Under the pieces are notes generated by a model. It searched no databases, had not been told where the DNA came from, and saw only the letters and a program-made list of their open reading frames with translations. The position numbers and the translations under genes were made by a program. Shown here piece by piece: positions 24,032 to 38,139 of a DNA stretch of 64,000 nt. Numbering within the stretch: position 1 is the stretch's first letter; each line of letters opens with the position of its first letter. Origin of the DNA: Calliopsis andreniformis (lineage: Eukaryota > Arthropoda > Insecta > Hymenoptera > Andrenidae); contig NC_135064.1 of assembly GCF_051401765.1 (NCBI RefSeq), forward strand, positions 29,300,001 to 29,364,000, in the 5' to 3' direction.

Positions 24032-26244
24032 ATGTGGACGACAGTACTGATAATCTCTCTCTCTCTCATCGTGACAGGTAAAACAAATACACTTTACTTG
24101 CCACTAGCGTTTGCAAGAATTTATTTAGAAAAAAACCTATCAATTTTCACTAATTATAATGAATTTGTTTATACGTAGGTAATGCAAGAGACTGTGCACC
24201 TTATAAGATTGATAACGTTGTGCTAGCATGCGTTTGCAATGCAACGTACTGCGACAGTACACCGCCTTACAATAAGGAAGCCCTAGACCAGGGTATTTCT
24301 TATTGGTATGTAACAAATAAGCAGGGGCTGAGAATGAAAATGTCACAGCTGAAATTTCAAGATGAGAATTCTTGTGAGAATTCTTTACCCAATACGGTAT
24401 TAACGATAGACAGTACGAAAAGATATCAAAAGATACTTGGTTTCGGTGGAGCTATCACAGATTCTGTAGGTATGCTTCTCGAGAAGCTAAGTCTGAAGAC
24501 TCAAGATCAGCTGCTTCGGTAAGCACTTATATAAGTAGGAACTAAATAACTTAGAAAAACTAATACTAGAGTAATAGTAAGGTAAAGTCTGTCTGACATA
24601 GAGACTTATTCTACTGCTACTCTACTTATCGACACCTGCTGTCGAACATCCTGTACTATATTTTTTGCACATAAACGAATTTCATAACGTTTAGATCATA
24701 TTACGATCCGATATCAGGAAGCAGATACAGTTTAACTCGCATACCAATTGGTGCCTCCGACTTTTCACCAAAATCATATACCTACGACGATGTTGAGAAC
24801 GACGTTAAGTTAAAGCATTTTTCACTTGCGGAAGAGGATTACAAGTACAAGATACCGAACTTGAAGAAAGCACTAGAAATAAATCCTGAACTAAAATTCT
24901 TTGCTGCTGCTTGGTCAGCACCTGGCTGGATGAAAACTAATGGTCAATTCGTTGGATTTGGTATGTTCAATTATACAATGTATAACGTCGAAGAGAGAGT
25001 AGAACAATGATGACGCAACGAAAATCAATTTTTTCAACAAATCTTAATAATTGTTTAGGGTATTTGAAGAGACAGTACTATCAAGTCTATGCCAATTACA
25101 TAGTAAAATTTCTAGATGAATACAAAAAAAATGGTATTAACATATGGGCTGTTTCAACTGGCAATGAACCAAAGATTACATTCCAAGTGGATTCTACTAC
25201 TGCTTCTAGTATTATTACTATGGGATGGACCCCAAGAACTATGGCTAAGTGGGTCGGTCGTTACTTGGGTCCAACTCTGCACGCATCAGGCAATAACGAT
25301 ACACAAGTTTTAGCTTTAGATGATTTCATATTCGACTTGCCCTCGTTCGTTACACCAATACTCAGCGATAAACGTTCGAGGAAATACACTACAGGAACAG
25401 CTGTACATTGGTACTTTGATAATAAAAGCTCAATTAATGTAATGGATGAAACCCATGAAAAATTTCCAGAGAAAATCTTGTTGATGACTGAAGCATCCAT
25501 AAGTGAGTTTTGTTTCATAGATTATTATCACCATGAAAAAAAATGTTCATGAATATACTCGACCATATTATCAATTGATAGGCCCTCCAGTGTGGCAAAG
25601 TCAAGATATAATATCAACCGCATGGAATCACGGCGAACGATACATCATCAGTCTAATAAAGGTAAAAGCATCGTTTCAATTCAAAGAAATACAGTTCAAC
25701 TGAAAAATTAACAGTAAAACTATCAACGAAATGTACTATGTTTCAAGTATTTAAATCATTGGAGTGTCGGTTGGGTAGACTGGAACTTAGTTCTGGACAA
25801 AGAAGGCGGACCAACCAACGGCCCAATCAAACTTGACGCGGCTATTATTGCAAATACAGATGAGGATGAATTTTACAAATTACCTATGTATTATGCTATC
25901 AAACACTTGAGCAAATTCGTAGATAGAGATTCCATCAGGATTTCTATCACTGATACCGATACTATCAAAACTGCAGGGTTTATAACGCCTTCGAAGGAAA
26001 TTGTTCTCATATTGTACAATAGGTAATGCAGAGATCAGCTTATATGTTTTGGCTAAAACACCTTTTTTCAATCGACAATAAGATGCAGACCCGAAATGAA
26101 TAGCTTTTGAATACAGTCAATTTTATTGTTTGTTACAGCGCCGATTCCTCGCAACGCGTTACTCTAAAGGATATTCAAAAGAACGATCGTCTCTGCTTCG
26201 AATTATCTCCCTACTCTATGAATACTATAATATATAAATACTAA
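24032..26244 (+). CDS. Gba1: Acid glucosylceramidase-like protein, copy 4 (intact frame, altered active-site surroundings, 518 aa)
   Basis: Seven exons in phase: 24032-24077, 24179-24518, 24695-24960, 25059-25502, 25582-25661, 25748-26022, 26139-26244. The signal peptide is MWTTVLIISLSLIVTG. An upstream in-frame ATG at 23975 abuts the TATA box and was rejected. CVCNATYC, GFGGAITDS, SAPGWMKTN, acid/base STGNEP (Glu254), AVHWY and nucleophile LMTEA (Glu362) are kept. Several normally constant positions are changed: EASIS instead of EACIG, TAWNHG instead of GSWDRG, and GPTNGPIKLDAA (413-424) instead of [12 protein letters not shown], which replaces the equivalents of human Trp393 and Asn396. An insertion of a few residues follows NEP (KITFQVDSTTASS). 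Both catalytic glutamates argue for retained hydrolase activity, but substrate preference may have shifted; this is inference. The poly(A) signal AATAAA is at 26297-26302. Closest relative in the array: copy 5. Confidence 0.93.
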
Positions 26245-27143
26245 TAGAACTTTGCAAATGCAATTTATTTATTGTGAATACCTGTACTAATGTTGAAATA
26301 AACTCATACGCATATGATTTAAATAAAAATTTATGAAAAATAGTGACGAATTTTTTACGGTAATTTTACCTTTCCTATAGAAAAGACTATAAATACAAGA
26401 TGCTATCTTTAGCTACATCTAACTGTATCTACACTACATATGTTATATAACATATTTTAACATATGTTACAAATTTTGCTAGAAAATCAAAACGAAAAAT
26501 GTTATATAACATTACGTTAGGTCTATACGTGGATCAATCGCGATCGACAACCATATCAAAGAATATCAGTGAAATCGATTTACCAATCAACGGCCTTCGA
26601 AATAATTAAATATCACGACGAGGGAACACTTAAAAGCGCGATTTTGGCCGCGAGTCGCACTTGGACTATGGTACGATGAAGAGTACAATTTTCTGAAATA
26701 CAGGTGAGTCACTCAATACTAGAAGTTGAAATATTTTCGAAAAATACGCCACACTTTATTTACCTCTAAACGGGGTGCTCGACAACAGTCGTTTTACGTT
26801 CGGGAAAAAATGACCATTAAAAATGAGGTCAAAGGTGGTGTTTACAGGTCTTTTTCGCTACTCTATAAAATAAACTTTTAAAAATTCTATAATTAAAACA
26901 AGGAATTCAGTTACTCATATGAGTAATGCAGTAAACAACCCAAAATATTTTAGTTAACATTTGAGCTATTGTATGTATCAGATATTTCTGACATAGTTGA
27001 CAAGTGTATAATGTTTAAGTACACCGTTTCCTTTATCGTTCACTAAAATACAAAATAGAAGTATATTATTATCATAGTAAATTTCTGGGTAACTCTAATG
27101 TTTCTACTTGTATTCCGATTTAGACCATTCGAGTAGTCAGACC
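26245..27143. other. Intergenic DNA between glucosylceramidase copies 4 and 5
   Basis: Contains the copy 4 poly(A) signal, two TTATATAA-centred palindromes (26438-26455 and 26504-26517) and a perfect donor-like CAG|GTGAGT at about 26701-26708 that could end a non-coding first exon of copy 5. No clear TATA box was seen just before copy 5, unlike copies 2 and 4. Confidence 0.5.
26438..26455. repeat. Perfect 18-base palindrome, with a 14-base relative at 26504-26517
   Basis: ATATGTTATATAACATAT is its own reverse complement. Its core, ATGTTATATAACAT, recurs about 65 bases downstream. The two could pair or form cruciforms, or be remnants of a small inverted-repeat element. Confidence 0.8.
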
Positions 27144-29316
27144 ATGTGGAAAATATTACTACTTACTACCTTTTTGTTCGCCAAAGGTATTTACCAAAAC
27201 TAGTCGTAAAACTTGTATTATACATTTTTTATGTCTTCTATCAAATTTAATCTGAATTAATTACAGGTAACGCAAATGAGTGTGTACCTTATAAGATTGA
27301 TAACACTGTACTTGCATGCGTTTGCAATGCAACATACTGCGATAGTACACCTCCCTACGACGTCACTGCTTTGGAAAATGGATATTCTTACTGGTACATG
27401 ACAAATAAGGACGGATTAAGACTAAAAATGTCAAAAACGAAATTTTCACCACATTCGAAATGTCACTCTGGTGAAATTGTCAATGTAGACCACACAAAAA
27501 AGTATCAAACGATTCTTGGTTTTGGAGGTGCCTTCGCTGACTCTGTCGGTATAAATCTAAAGAAACTCAGCCCAGCTACTCAAGATCAACTGATTCGGTA
27601 AAATTCAAAATCTGCTAATAATAACAATATACATATATTTAATCAAAGAAGCATGTTTTTAATCATTCTAGTTGAGACCTGTTCTATAAATATACGTACA
27701 TATAATCAAATTTCATTAATTATAGAACGTACTTTGATCAGAAATCGGGAAGTAAATATAGTATAAGTCGCATACCAATTGCTGGTACAGATTTTTCTAC
27801 GAGGATCTACACCTACGATGATGTAGTTGGTGATAACACACTCGATCACTTTGCACTTGCAAAGGAAGACTACGAGTACAAAATACCATACATAAAGAAA
27901 GCCTTGGAGCTGAATCCTGACATTAAATTTTATGCTTCCTCATGGTCCCCACCGTATTGGATGAAAACTAATGGTGAACGCAATGGCTATGGTAATTACA
28001 ACATTTTAGCGTGAAAATGGAAAAAATAGAAGTCTCTTTTTAATCTAATATGCCTTTTATGCTTACAATGATGTATCAATATTAAGTTTCTTCGAAGATT
28101 CGAAACGTCGCTCATCAAATAATCTTTTAGGTTTTTTGAAAGATGAATACAAACAAACATACGCCAACTACTTAATAAAGTTCCTGGACGGATATAAAGC
28201 GCATGGTATAAACATGTGGGCCCTTACAACTGGGAATGAACCATTGAACTCCTTCGTACCTGATTTTCCCCTTACCACTATGGCATGGACACCTGATCTC
28301 ATGGCTGATTGGGTTGCAAATTATATGGGTCCAACTCTAGCCAATTCCACACACAATAATACGATAATCTTAGCGCTAGATGATAACAGGATTGTTCTAC
28401 CCTGGTTTGTTAACCCAATATTTACTGACGAAAAGTCGAGCAAGTACACTGGTGGAACGGCTGTACATTGGTACCAAGACGCTAAACAGCCTCCAGAGGT
28501 CTTAGATTGGACGCATGAACAATTTCCGGATAAAATCATTCTCATGAGCGAAGCTGCTGAAAGTGAGCTTTTGCGTTTTCTAGTCAAATGACAACATTCG
28601 ACTAGAAATTTCATGAATTTAATAATTACGTACCAAATTTATGTAGAACCTCAGGCATGGGGATCCCCAAATATATTGCAAATGTCATGGGACCACGCAG
28701 AAAGCTACATTTTAAGCATAATAGAGGTAAGATAAATACGCCGTTGCTAAGAAAAACTTGTCTTACAAGAGGCATCAGATAATATAATATGTGGCTTGCA
28801 GTATATGAATCATTGGGCTGTTGGTTGGGTAGACTGGTGTTTAGCTTTAGATGAAGACGGTGGACCAACCTGGTTAAATAATAATCTTGACTCAGCCGTT
28901 ATGGTAAATCCGCCCACGGATGAATTTTATAAACTACCTATGTTTTATGCGATCAAGCACGTCAGTAGATTCGTTGATAGAGGTTCTGTCAGAATTTCTG
29001 TCACTGATACCGACACTGTCAAGGCTACAGCCTTTTTAACACCCGCCAAAGAAACTGTTGTAATACTATACAACAGGTAATGTATACCATTCTAGCAATC
29101 ATGTATGAATTATATTCGCATTGATTTTGTATTTTCCTAAATTTAAAAAAATAATTCTAATAGTCAAAAGATAAATTATTGCATCATTCAAATGCTATTC
29201 TTTGTTTTAGGGACAATTCCGCGAAACACATAACTTTAAAGGATTCGAAGAAGGGGTACCCTCTTTGTTTAGAATTATCTCCAAAGTCTATAAATACTAT
29301 AATTTACAAACACTAA
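27144..29316 (+). CDS. Gba1: Acid glucosylceramidase-like protein, copy 5 (intact, 510 aa)
   Basis: Seven exons in phase: 27144-27186, 27267-27597, 27726-27991, 28131-28562, 28647-28726, 28802-29076, 29211-29316. The signal peptide is MWKILLLTTFLFAKG. The copy 4-like N-terminus (VPYKIDNTVLACVCNATYCD) places it in the second group. Acid/base TTGNEP (Glu250), AVHWY and nucleophile LMSEA (Glu354) are intact. The residues after the nucleophile are AAEK where human GBA1 has ACVG, and SWDHAE replaces SWDRG. GPTWLNNNLDSA keeps the Trp and Asn that copy 4 has lost. Predicted glucosylceramide hydrolase, secreted or lysosomal. A non-coding leader exon ending near 26702 is possible. Poly(A) signals AATAAA are at 29371-29376 and 29381-29386. 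The stop lies only 114 bases from the stop of the convergent mRpS30 gene, so the 3' ends probably overlap. Confidence 0.94.
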
Positions 29317-29370
29317 TTTATACAGGTATCGAAGATACATATGTAAAAATAAAAAGTGTAAAGATGTTTC

Positions 29371-29386
29371 AATAAAATGAAATAAA
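29371..29386 (+). terminator. Poly(A) signals of glucosylceramidase copy 5
   Basis: Two AATAAA hexamers, 29371-29376 and 29381-29386, 55-70 bases after the stop codon and just before the minus-strand stop of mRpS30. Confidence 0.6.
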
Positions 29387-29430
29387 TATGATTAAATTCA
29401 ACCTTCTTATATTTACATGCTCTAAATATT

Positions 29431-31710
29431 TTATGCATCGGGGTAGTAAGTTTTTGCCCAACGATCAATCTGTCTCTTCTTTGGATTTTTTCTGAGACAC
29501 CTTGGAACATAAATCGGTAAATGATCATCCATTCGTCGCTTCATAGGATTATATCCAAACTGCCATGGATCGCGTTTCTTGTCCATCGGCCGGGTTTTAT
29601 GATCAATCAAGTAAATTTTCTGCCAAAGACGTACTTCTGGTATTTTGCTGTAAAACAGAAAAATAAATTATAATTTTCTACAACGGTAATACACTTAATC
29701 CTATTAATAATCTCATACGTTATATTAAACACTGAAATTAATTGTAGTGTTACATGTATAAAAAATACGTACTAAAATCTGGGTCTGCAAGACATAATGT
29801 GTTTAAAATGCTGTTCTAACCATGTTCTCCGTTCTTCCTCTGGAATATTCGCAATATGTTTCACAGATTCCCCTAAGTATGGTTTCATGTCTAAATCTAT
29901 CCTTTCTTCGGGTACATTCGTGTAAAACTTTATTAAATTTTGTAGAACATCTTCATTGAAGCCCAGAACTTTCCCATTTTCTACTGTATCAAATAATTTC
30001 ATTGGTTCTGTTATCCAACACATGTTGCGCACAGGATTTTCATCTGCATATTGCGAGTGTGTTAACACAGTATTTAGTTGATAGACACAAAATGTCCACC
30101 ACTGTCCATTCGTTAAAACAGTTTGAGATACTAATGGATATGTTATATCATTAAATATAGAAAAACCTAGAATGAAATATATGAAAGGAAGTTATTAGTT
30201 CCCAGATATAAAACAAGTTCATTCTGTAAATATAATATTATGTATAAAACAAGTATTTCTCTTAGAGCACTACCTTGATAGCAAGCTTGTGACAATAACC
30301 AACCATAAGATGCAAAAATAGCTTGTACTGTAACTGCTTCTACATCATCGTTAAAGCTCTTTGATCTGTTTGATAAATGATTAGTATTATGGTAAGATAA
30401 CAGACCAAATTCGGCAGGGTCACCTGGCCAAAAGCCAGGTATACTAGTACCATGCCTATATGAAGTTTGATATCCTAATATTCTTGGATAAAATTTGAAT
30501 TCAGGCACGCTAAATTCAGAATTCTCAGATTCATGTAAAGGAATAATTTCTTTTAGGGGTAACTGATTCCGTAACTGTAGAATAGGGGAACCGATATACT
30601 GAATAGGTATATTAACTGGATTATTTGCATGGTTTTTCATCCAACTAACTTGTAATTTGGATTTTCTTATAGAAGCTGCAGGTTTTACACCACCCACAAA
30701 CCAAAATGCTTCTACTCTTGGAGCAAAGTCTATTTCTGCTTCCATTAAGTGCGAATATGTAGATGATAGACCAGTTAGTATTATTCTGTTAATTTGATAT
30801 GCAACTGCGTTTGTTTTATTATCGATCAGTTCTGGTTCCCTTCTGTAATACATAGTTATTATGTCAATTTTATAAATTATTTATCAATATTGATTTAACA
30901 CTTTGCACACCATGCACTACTATAGTGGTTTTTCTCTAAGCAATGCTCTAGAATCATGGCTGCTGTAGTGACTTTACTCTAAGCAATGTTCTGGGACTAA
31001 GCACCACTATAAGTGACTTCATGAAATCAAAGAAATATCGAGCGCGATGGTAACATCACATGGTCATGTCTTATAATGGAATTGTGCGTTTCACCATGTG
31101 GGACACTGTACCGGAACAATCTCATGTACAATTTTCTAGTGCGCAAAGGTTCAATAGAATCTATTGAATTTATAATGTCCTTTTGTAAATAGTAGACAAT
31201 ATTGAAAGCCTGTACAGAAACTTAAAAGTGCAATGATTTATCTGAAAATATTTATACTTACATTCTATCTTGATACTCAAAAGCAATTAAATCTTCTATA
31301 GACTTTCTAACGTAACGTAAAACATCGTATTCTTCAAATGTGGATAGATTATTATAAAATTCAGGTAATTTATGATCGTTTACAACATGGGTTCGTGTAA
31401 CGTATTGAGCGTGAGACAGTGAATTATAAGGTATGTTTCCTTCCTTTATAGAAAAGGAATGCCAACCATAGTAACGTGGCATATTAATTCCAAATAACTT
31501 TTCCTCTACAGTTTCCAGTTTCTTAATTTTTTGACTCCAAGTCTCTCTGTTTCTTCTAAGTCTACCTTCTTTAGATAAATCTAGTATAGGTGGATACTCC
31601 ACCTTTCTTGTTTCATCAAATTTAATAACAGAAGGAAGAGCATACTTCCGTGTAACATTTTTTACAGTTGTCGCAAAATAATTCAAAGGCTTTTGTACAC
31701 GGACAAACAT
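29431..31710 (-). CDS. mRpS30: Mitochondrial ribosomal protein S30 (mL65, PDCD9 family), 542 aa
   Basis: Four minus-strand exons join in phase: 31262-31710, 30274-30842, 29773-30166 and 29431-29647. The N-terminal part has the family's YPPILDLSKEGR and KIKKLETVEEKLFGI region. The central exon carries VEAFWFVGG and QAIFASYGWLLSQACYQG. The third exon has the diagnostic block NGQWWTFCVYQLNT, ENPVRNMCWITEP and GKVLGFNEDVLQNLIKF, which aligns clearly with human MRPS30. The last exon, recovered by joining TTTTA|GTACGT to a TTTTACAG acceptor, is basic and ends RWAKTYYPDA. The product is a metazoan-specific component of the mitochondrial ribosome large subunit (mL65, despite its S30 name), related to mL37. 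The first residues are basic and hydroxylated, as expected for mitochondrial import. Without the last join, the frame would stop at 29772. Confidence 0.93.
30918..31015. repeat. Imperfect tandem duplication in mRpS30 intron 1
   Basis: CTCTAAGCAATG followed by T/CTCT occurs twice (about 30934 and 30977), each preceded by a TAGTG(G/A)-TTT-type segment. A third partial element (CACCACTATAAGTGAC) follows. The unit is roughly 43-47 bases. Confidence 0.55.
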
Positions 31711-34700
31711 ATTTAAGTTATAATTATTAGAAGATCGAGGTTAAAAGTAGAAGAACGTTTTACACTGTGGTTCCAAAATGTTGTATCATGTATCATTCAT
31801 ATTTACTGACATAAATTATATTTGGTTTAAGGCAATAAGTGTTCCGTATCTAAGAAACTATCATTATTTTGTAGTAAAACTTACGAATTATGAAAATATA
31901 CAAGAATATACATATAAATTCACATTGATAACACTCAGTAACGACCGATAAGTTTCTCTAATTGTCGAATTTCTAATAACCTAACCTCTAATGCGTATAA
32001 GCACAACGAGTATACAGAATATGTAGAGTGAGACTGTGGGACTATACCAGGCACTATACAGGGTATACCACTAAACAGTCCTCCTTACTCATCTTTGTAA
32101 GTTCAAGTAATAAGCGAAAATGCTATTTAGAAAAGACATACTGTTCTCAAAAAACTTATAACGAAGTTGCAATATTTATTCTAAATAAGATGTCTAATTT
32201 TTTATGATTAAATGTAGTAGAATAAGAAATGCCACAGAAAACTGCTAATTCTACGTCAAAATTTAAAGCTTCTTGATAAATCTTGAAATAAGTCCACCAT
32301 CTATTTTTACCTGTGAATTAATTCGAAAACATGCATTACATGGAGAAGTAGAGGCAAATAATAAACAAAATTCTCGTTATTATTTCAAATATTTCATTCG
32401 ATTGTTACCACAAATAATTATTCTTGAAAGTCGTGTATAATGTAACGCAGTGAAACCGTACTCGAGACTCTCGAAGAAGCGGAACGTCGAAACAGTTTTA
32501 CGATATTGCTTGATCTCCTTTCGATACTCGGTTACGATCAACGCCACTTTTTAGGTGCCTCATGATATTTACAATGTACACCGACCACGATTACTGTAAT
32601 GACCTATTGGAGTTTCTCTCGGAATACGACGTTAACACAAATTGGTAATACCTTGTACACATTTTACGCATACATCATGTTTTACCTTTCGTCAACTTTC
32701 GTCCAGTAGTTTCTTTCTAATCGACGCGATTCAACAATTTCCATCTAATTGCAAGTTTGACGAGATTAGAAATTTTTTTCGCTGTTCGCGCAGTGTGTCT
32801 CGAATAATATACGTACTGTTACGTCCAGGGCACCAAAAACTTGTTGCATCCAAGGCATTTCGTGGCTATTGTTTCTATTTATTTTATTTTATTTTATCAT
32901 CTTTTTAAATAAATAAATCACGGATCGCTTCGTTTCTTTACTCGGTAGCATTGGACGTCAGAGCATCTGTACTCGACAGCGGCATCACTAAACTTATCCA
33001 TTCTCTTCTTCTCTCTCATTCCACGTTCGACGTCTCTTCAATCACGTTCTCTCGATACAGACACATATAATACATGCGTATTCTTCATTTTCGCTGCGGC
33101 CTCTCATATCTACATAATTTCGCTTATTCAACTTCGACTTTTTTATCTCCATCCCCTCTCGCACGCTTGCATTCGTACATGGACACACATTCCTCCCTTC
33201 GATTTCGTTTCGTTTCTACCGGTGCAGAAAATAGTTTTATCGTTTAACTTTTTCTGTCTTTTAAAAATTATCGACTTAAATCGTACTGTGTGTAAATCTA
33301 AGTATTCTGTATTGTTAAGTTATATAACATCGGCATCTGTTTAATTTCTGTATGGCGAAAAAGATAGCCGTACCACGAGCATAAGAGCATGAAATACTAA
33401 TATTACGCTCCGACTTCCAACTGCGAGATGTTACGATAAGTTAGGATGCTTCGAATGAACGGTTAGGTCTGTAGTAAGACAATATCTCGGTTACGCATTT
33501 CTCTTTCTTTCCTTTTTCTTATTTAAAAAAATATTTTATTTCCACAAGTATTCGCATCGCCACCCTGAACGTCTTGCATTTCGATCGAGGCCGTTTAATA
33601 AATTAGAAACGATCAAGTATTAGTGCTTCATGCTCGCACGCTAAACCTGGTCGCGGATCGAGCCGTACGAAACTAATTTCTCGTTAAATACATAACAAGT
33701 ATTCGACACGTTGTCATGATTAACGTTGAAGGAGATACGCAGGATCGTACGAGGAAGGAATGAAACTTTTTTTTACAAGTACTATCAGCCGGAACGCGCA
33801 TACACGTATATACCTCTGTACGTTTTACCTTATAAGTTATTTAACTTCTTTACGATTAGTACTATTACTATCATGGTGCCCTGGCTGTCAGCAAACTGCA
33901 GAATATAAACGCTAAGACGTTTATAGTGCTGTACTCGAAATAAAGCTGCACCGCTTGACAAAATTTAATCAACTGTGTGACGCATTGCTTTTTCAGTCGT
34001 GCATTGGTTATTTACGGATCCAATTGTTGCTGGGCACTAAATAGTTTGAAATGATTTTGAAAGCAATGATACGATATTCGAAACGAATCGTTTGAATGTA
34101 CAGAATTTTGAATTTGAATGCATGAAAACAACGGTAGTTGAACGTAATCCAAGATAGTGTAATAATTTTTGAGAAACCTAGGACGATTAGAGGTACGCAT
34201 AAACTTCGAATCGATATATTTTCAATCTAAATTAATATAAAAATTATGTACCAAAAGTGAGTTAAGTTTGATCGCCTAATTACCTACATACGTCTTACCC
34301 AGCTCTGCAAAATTTCTTCTTTTTGTTGAGTTTGTAAGTTGCGGGGTCGGGCTGCGCGCGTGTAATGCGTTAGGAACCTTAATAAGGCAAAAAAGGAGCC
34401 CTGAATCTTAGGAGTGTATTCTTTTCCATCTTTATGCTGTTTTCTTAGAATGCTTTTAACGCCTTTTAACGCGATTTTCGTAACGCGCGGACGTAGACAA
34501 AATCATTTACACAGATTTGTTTTTAAGAAAGAGACCCGGTACCTGTACGATTCTCCTTCACCTACGCCTCCTGCTTTTTACGCATCTCAATCTCCCCTCT
34601 TTATAAACTTAATTAACTGTAATATTGTTTATTTGACAATACATTATACGTTCATACAAAAAACCGCAAAGCGCAAAATTTACGCAAAAGCTCGTGACAC

Positions 34701-35859
34701 AAAGCCTATACCATGATTTATTTACTCCGAATTATAAATGGTTCGTAACAAAGCTATAACTTCGCGTAAACGAACAATTTTGAAACGTTCCTTACGCGTC
34801 GATACACATTTCGAAATATCCGTGGTACACGATATTATTATTGACGTAAAAAGCGAGAAGTATCGAAAGAACTAAATACCGCGATTGATATTGGAGACTA
34901 TTTTGCCAATTATTCTTCGTGCAATTTCGCATAGAGCAACAACTATGCGGGCAAAAGCTCTCAAAAAATATATAATATAAAATAGTTTCTTTCCTTACAC
35001 CAACAGATTTTTTTAAGTTTCAGGAGAAACGTAGGGACAGTCGAATAGAATACAACGTTCGTAAAGTTCAGCATTTGTTAACAGACAAAACAGCAATTTG
35101 TATACAAAACTTTCAAACAATTTCATATCACAGCACTAGCTATATAAATACAACGTCGAAAAGAGAGCTGAATACGAGAGCTGAGCCATTATTTCGTTAG
35201 AAGGATGAAAGAACACACCAAAGAACGAAATACAACGCAAAAATTGTATGCATCGCGAGAATCACGGGACCGAGGCTCCATCTTTGTTCTCCTCTTCGTC
35301 GATATTTTCACTACAGAGAGCTTATTATGCTACATTCGAAAGATCGGATGGAAATGATATCGACAGAAAAACAGAAAAAAAAAAAACATTTCTTTTTCTT
35401 CATAGCTGAAAGCCGCCGAAGATTACGCGGGTTACACTAAATATTTCGGTTCTTCCTTATCACACGTGCATCATCAATTTTCGCACTCGCTCAGTTGTGG
35501 AATCTTGATCATTCTGTTCTTTGTCTATTACAAACAACGACACGATCTTTCGCACGTTACCCATCATCGTTTTTGTCACTTTAGTTTTCGTTTAATTCTT
35601 CTCCTTCCTTCTCTTCTGTTCGACGATGTGAATGTAACGTGCATCGTGCTCGTCACATCGCGTATGTACACATCACGTAAGGATGATCCCCCACCCGATG
35701 ATTAACTGGATCGTACTCGAAAAATAGAACGGATCAGCCATCCATCCGTGACATGGTCGATGACAACGGAGGGTGCGGGTGATGTACCAAGGCCGGAATT
35801 CCAGTTGCATCAGACTGTTGATTGCCGGTTGGAACCGAGCAAGAACTAGGGTGTTGCTG
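31711..35859. other. Non-coding stretch between mRpS30 and tricornered; probably includes the tricornered 3' UTR
   Basis: Both flanking genes lie on the minus strand, so the left part holds the mRpS30 promoter and the right part the tricornered 3' UTR. A cluster of AATAAA motifs on the minus strand (complement of about 32880-32912, a (TTTTA)n-like run) could end a long tricornered 3' UTR of about 3 kb. No coding frame is supported. Confidence 0.45.

Positions 35860-38139
<2,280 letters not shown>

Noticed and set aside
29772..29776. TAG that would end mRpS30 at residue 470 (HIMSCRPRF)
   Set aside because: A GTACGT donor overlaps it, and a good TTTTACAG acceptor leads in phase to a basic exon ending RWAKTYYPDA, so the stop is intronic.
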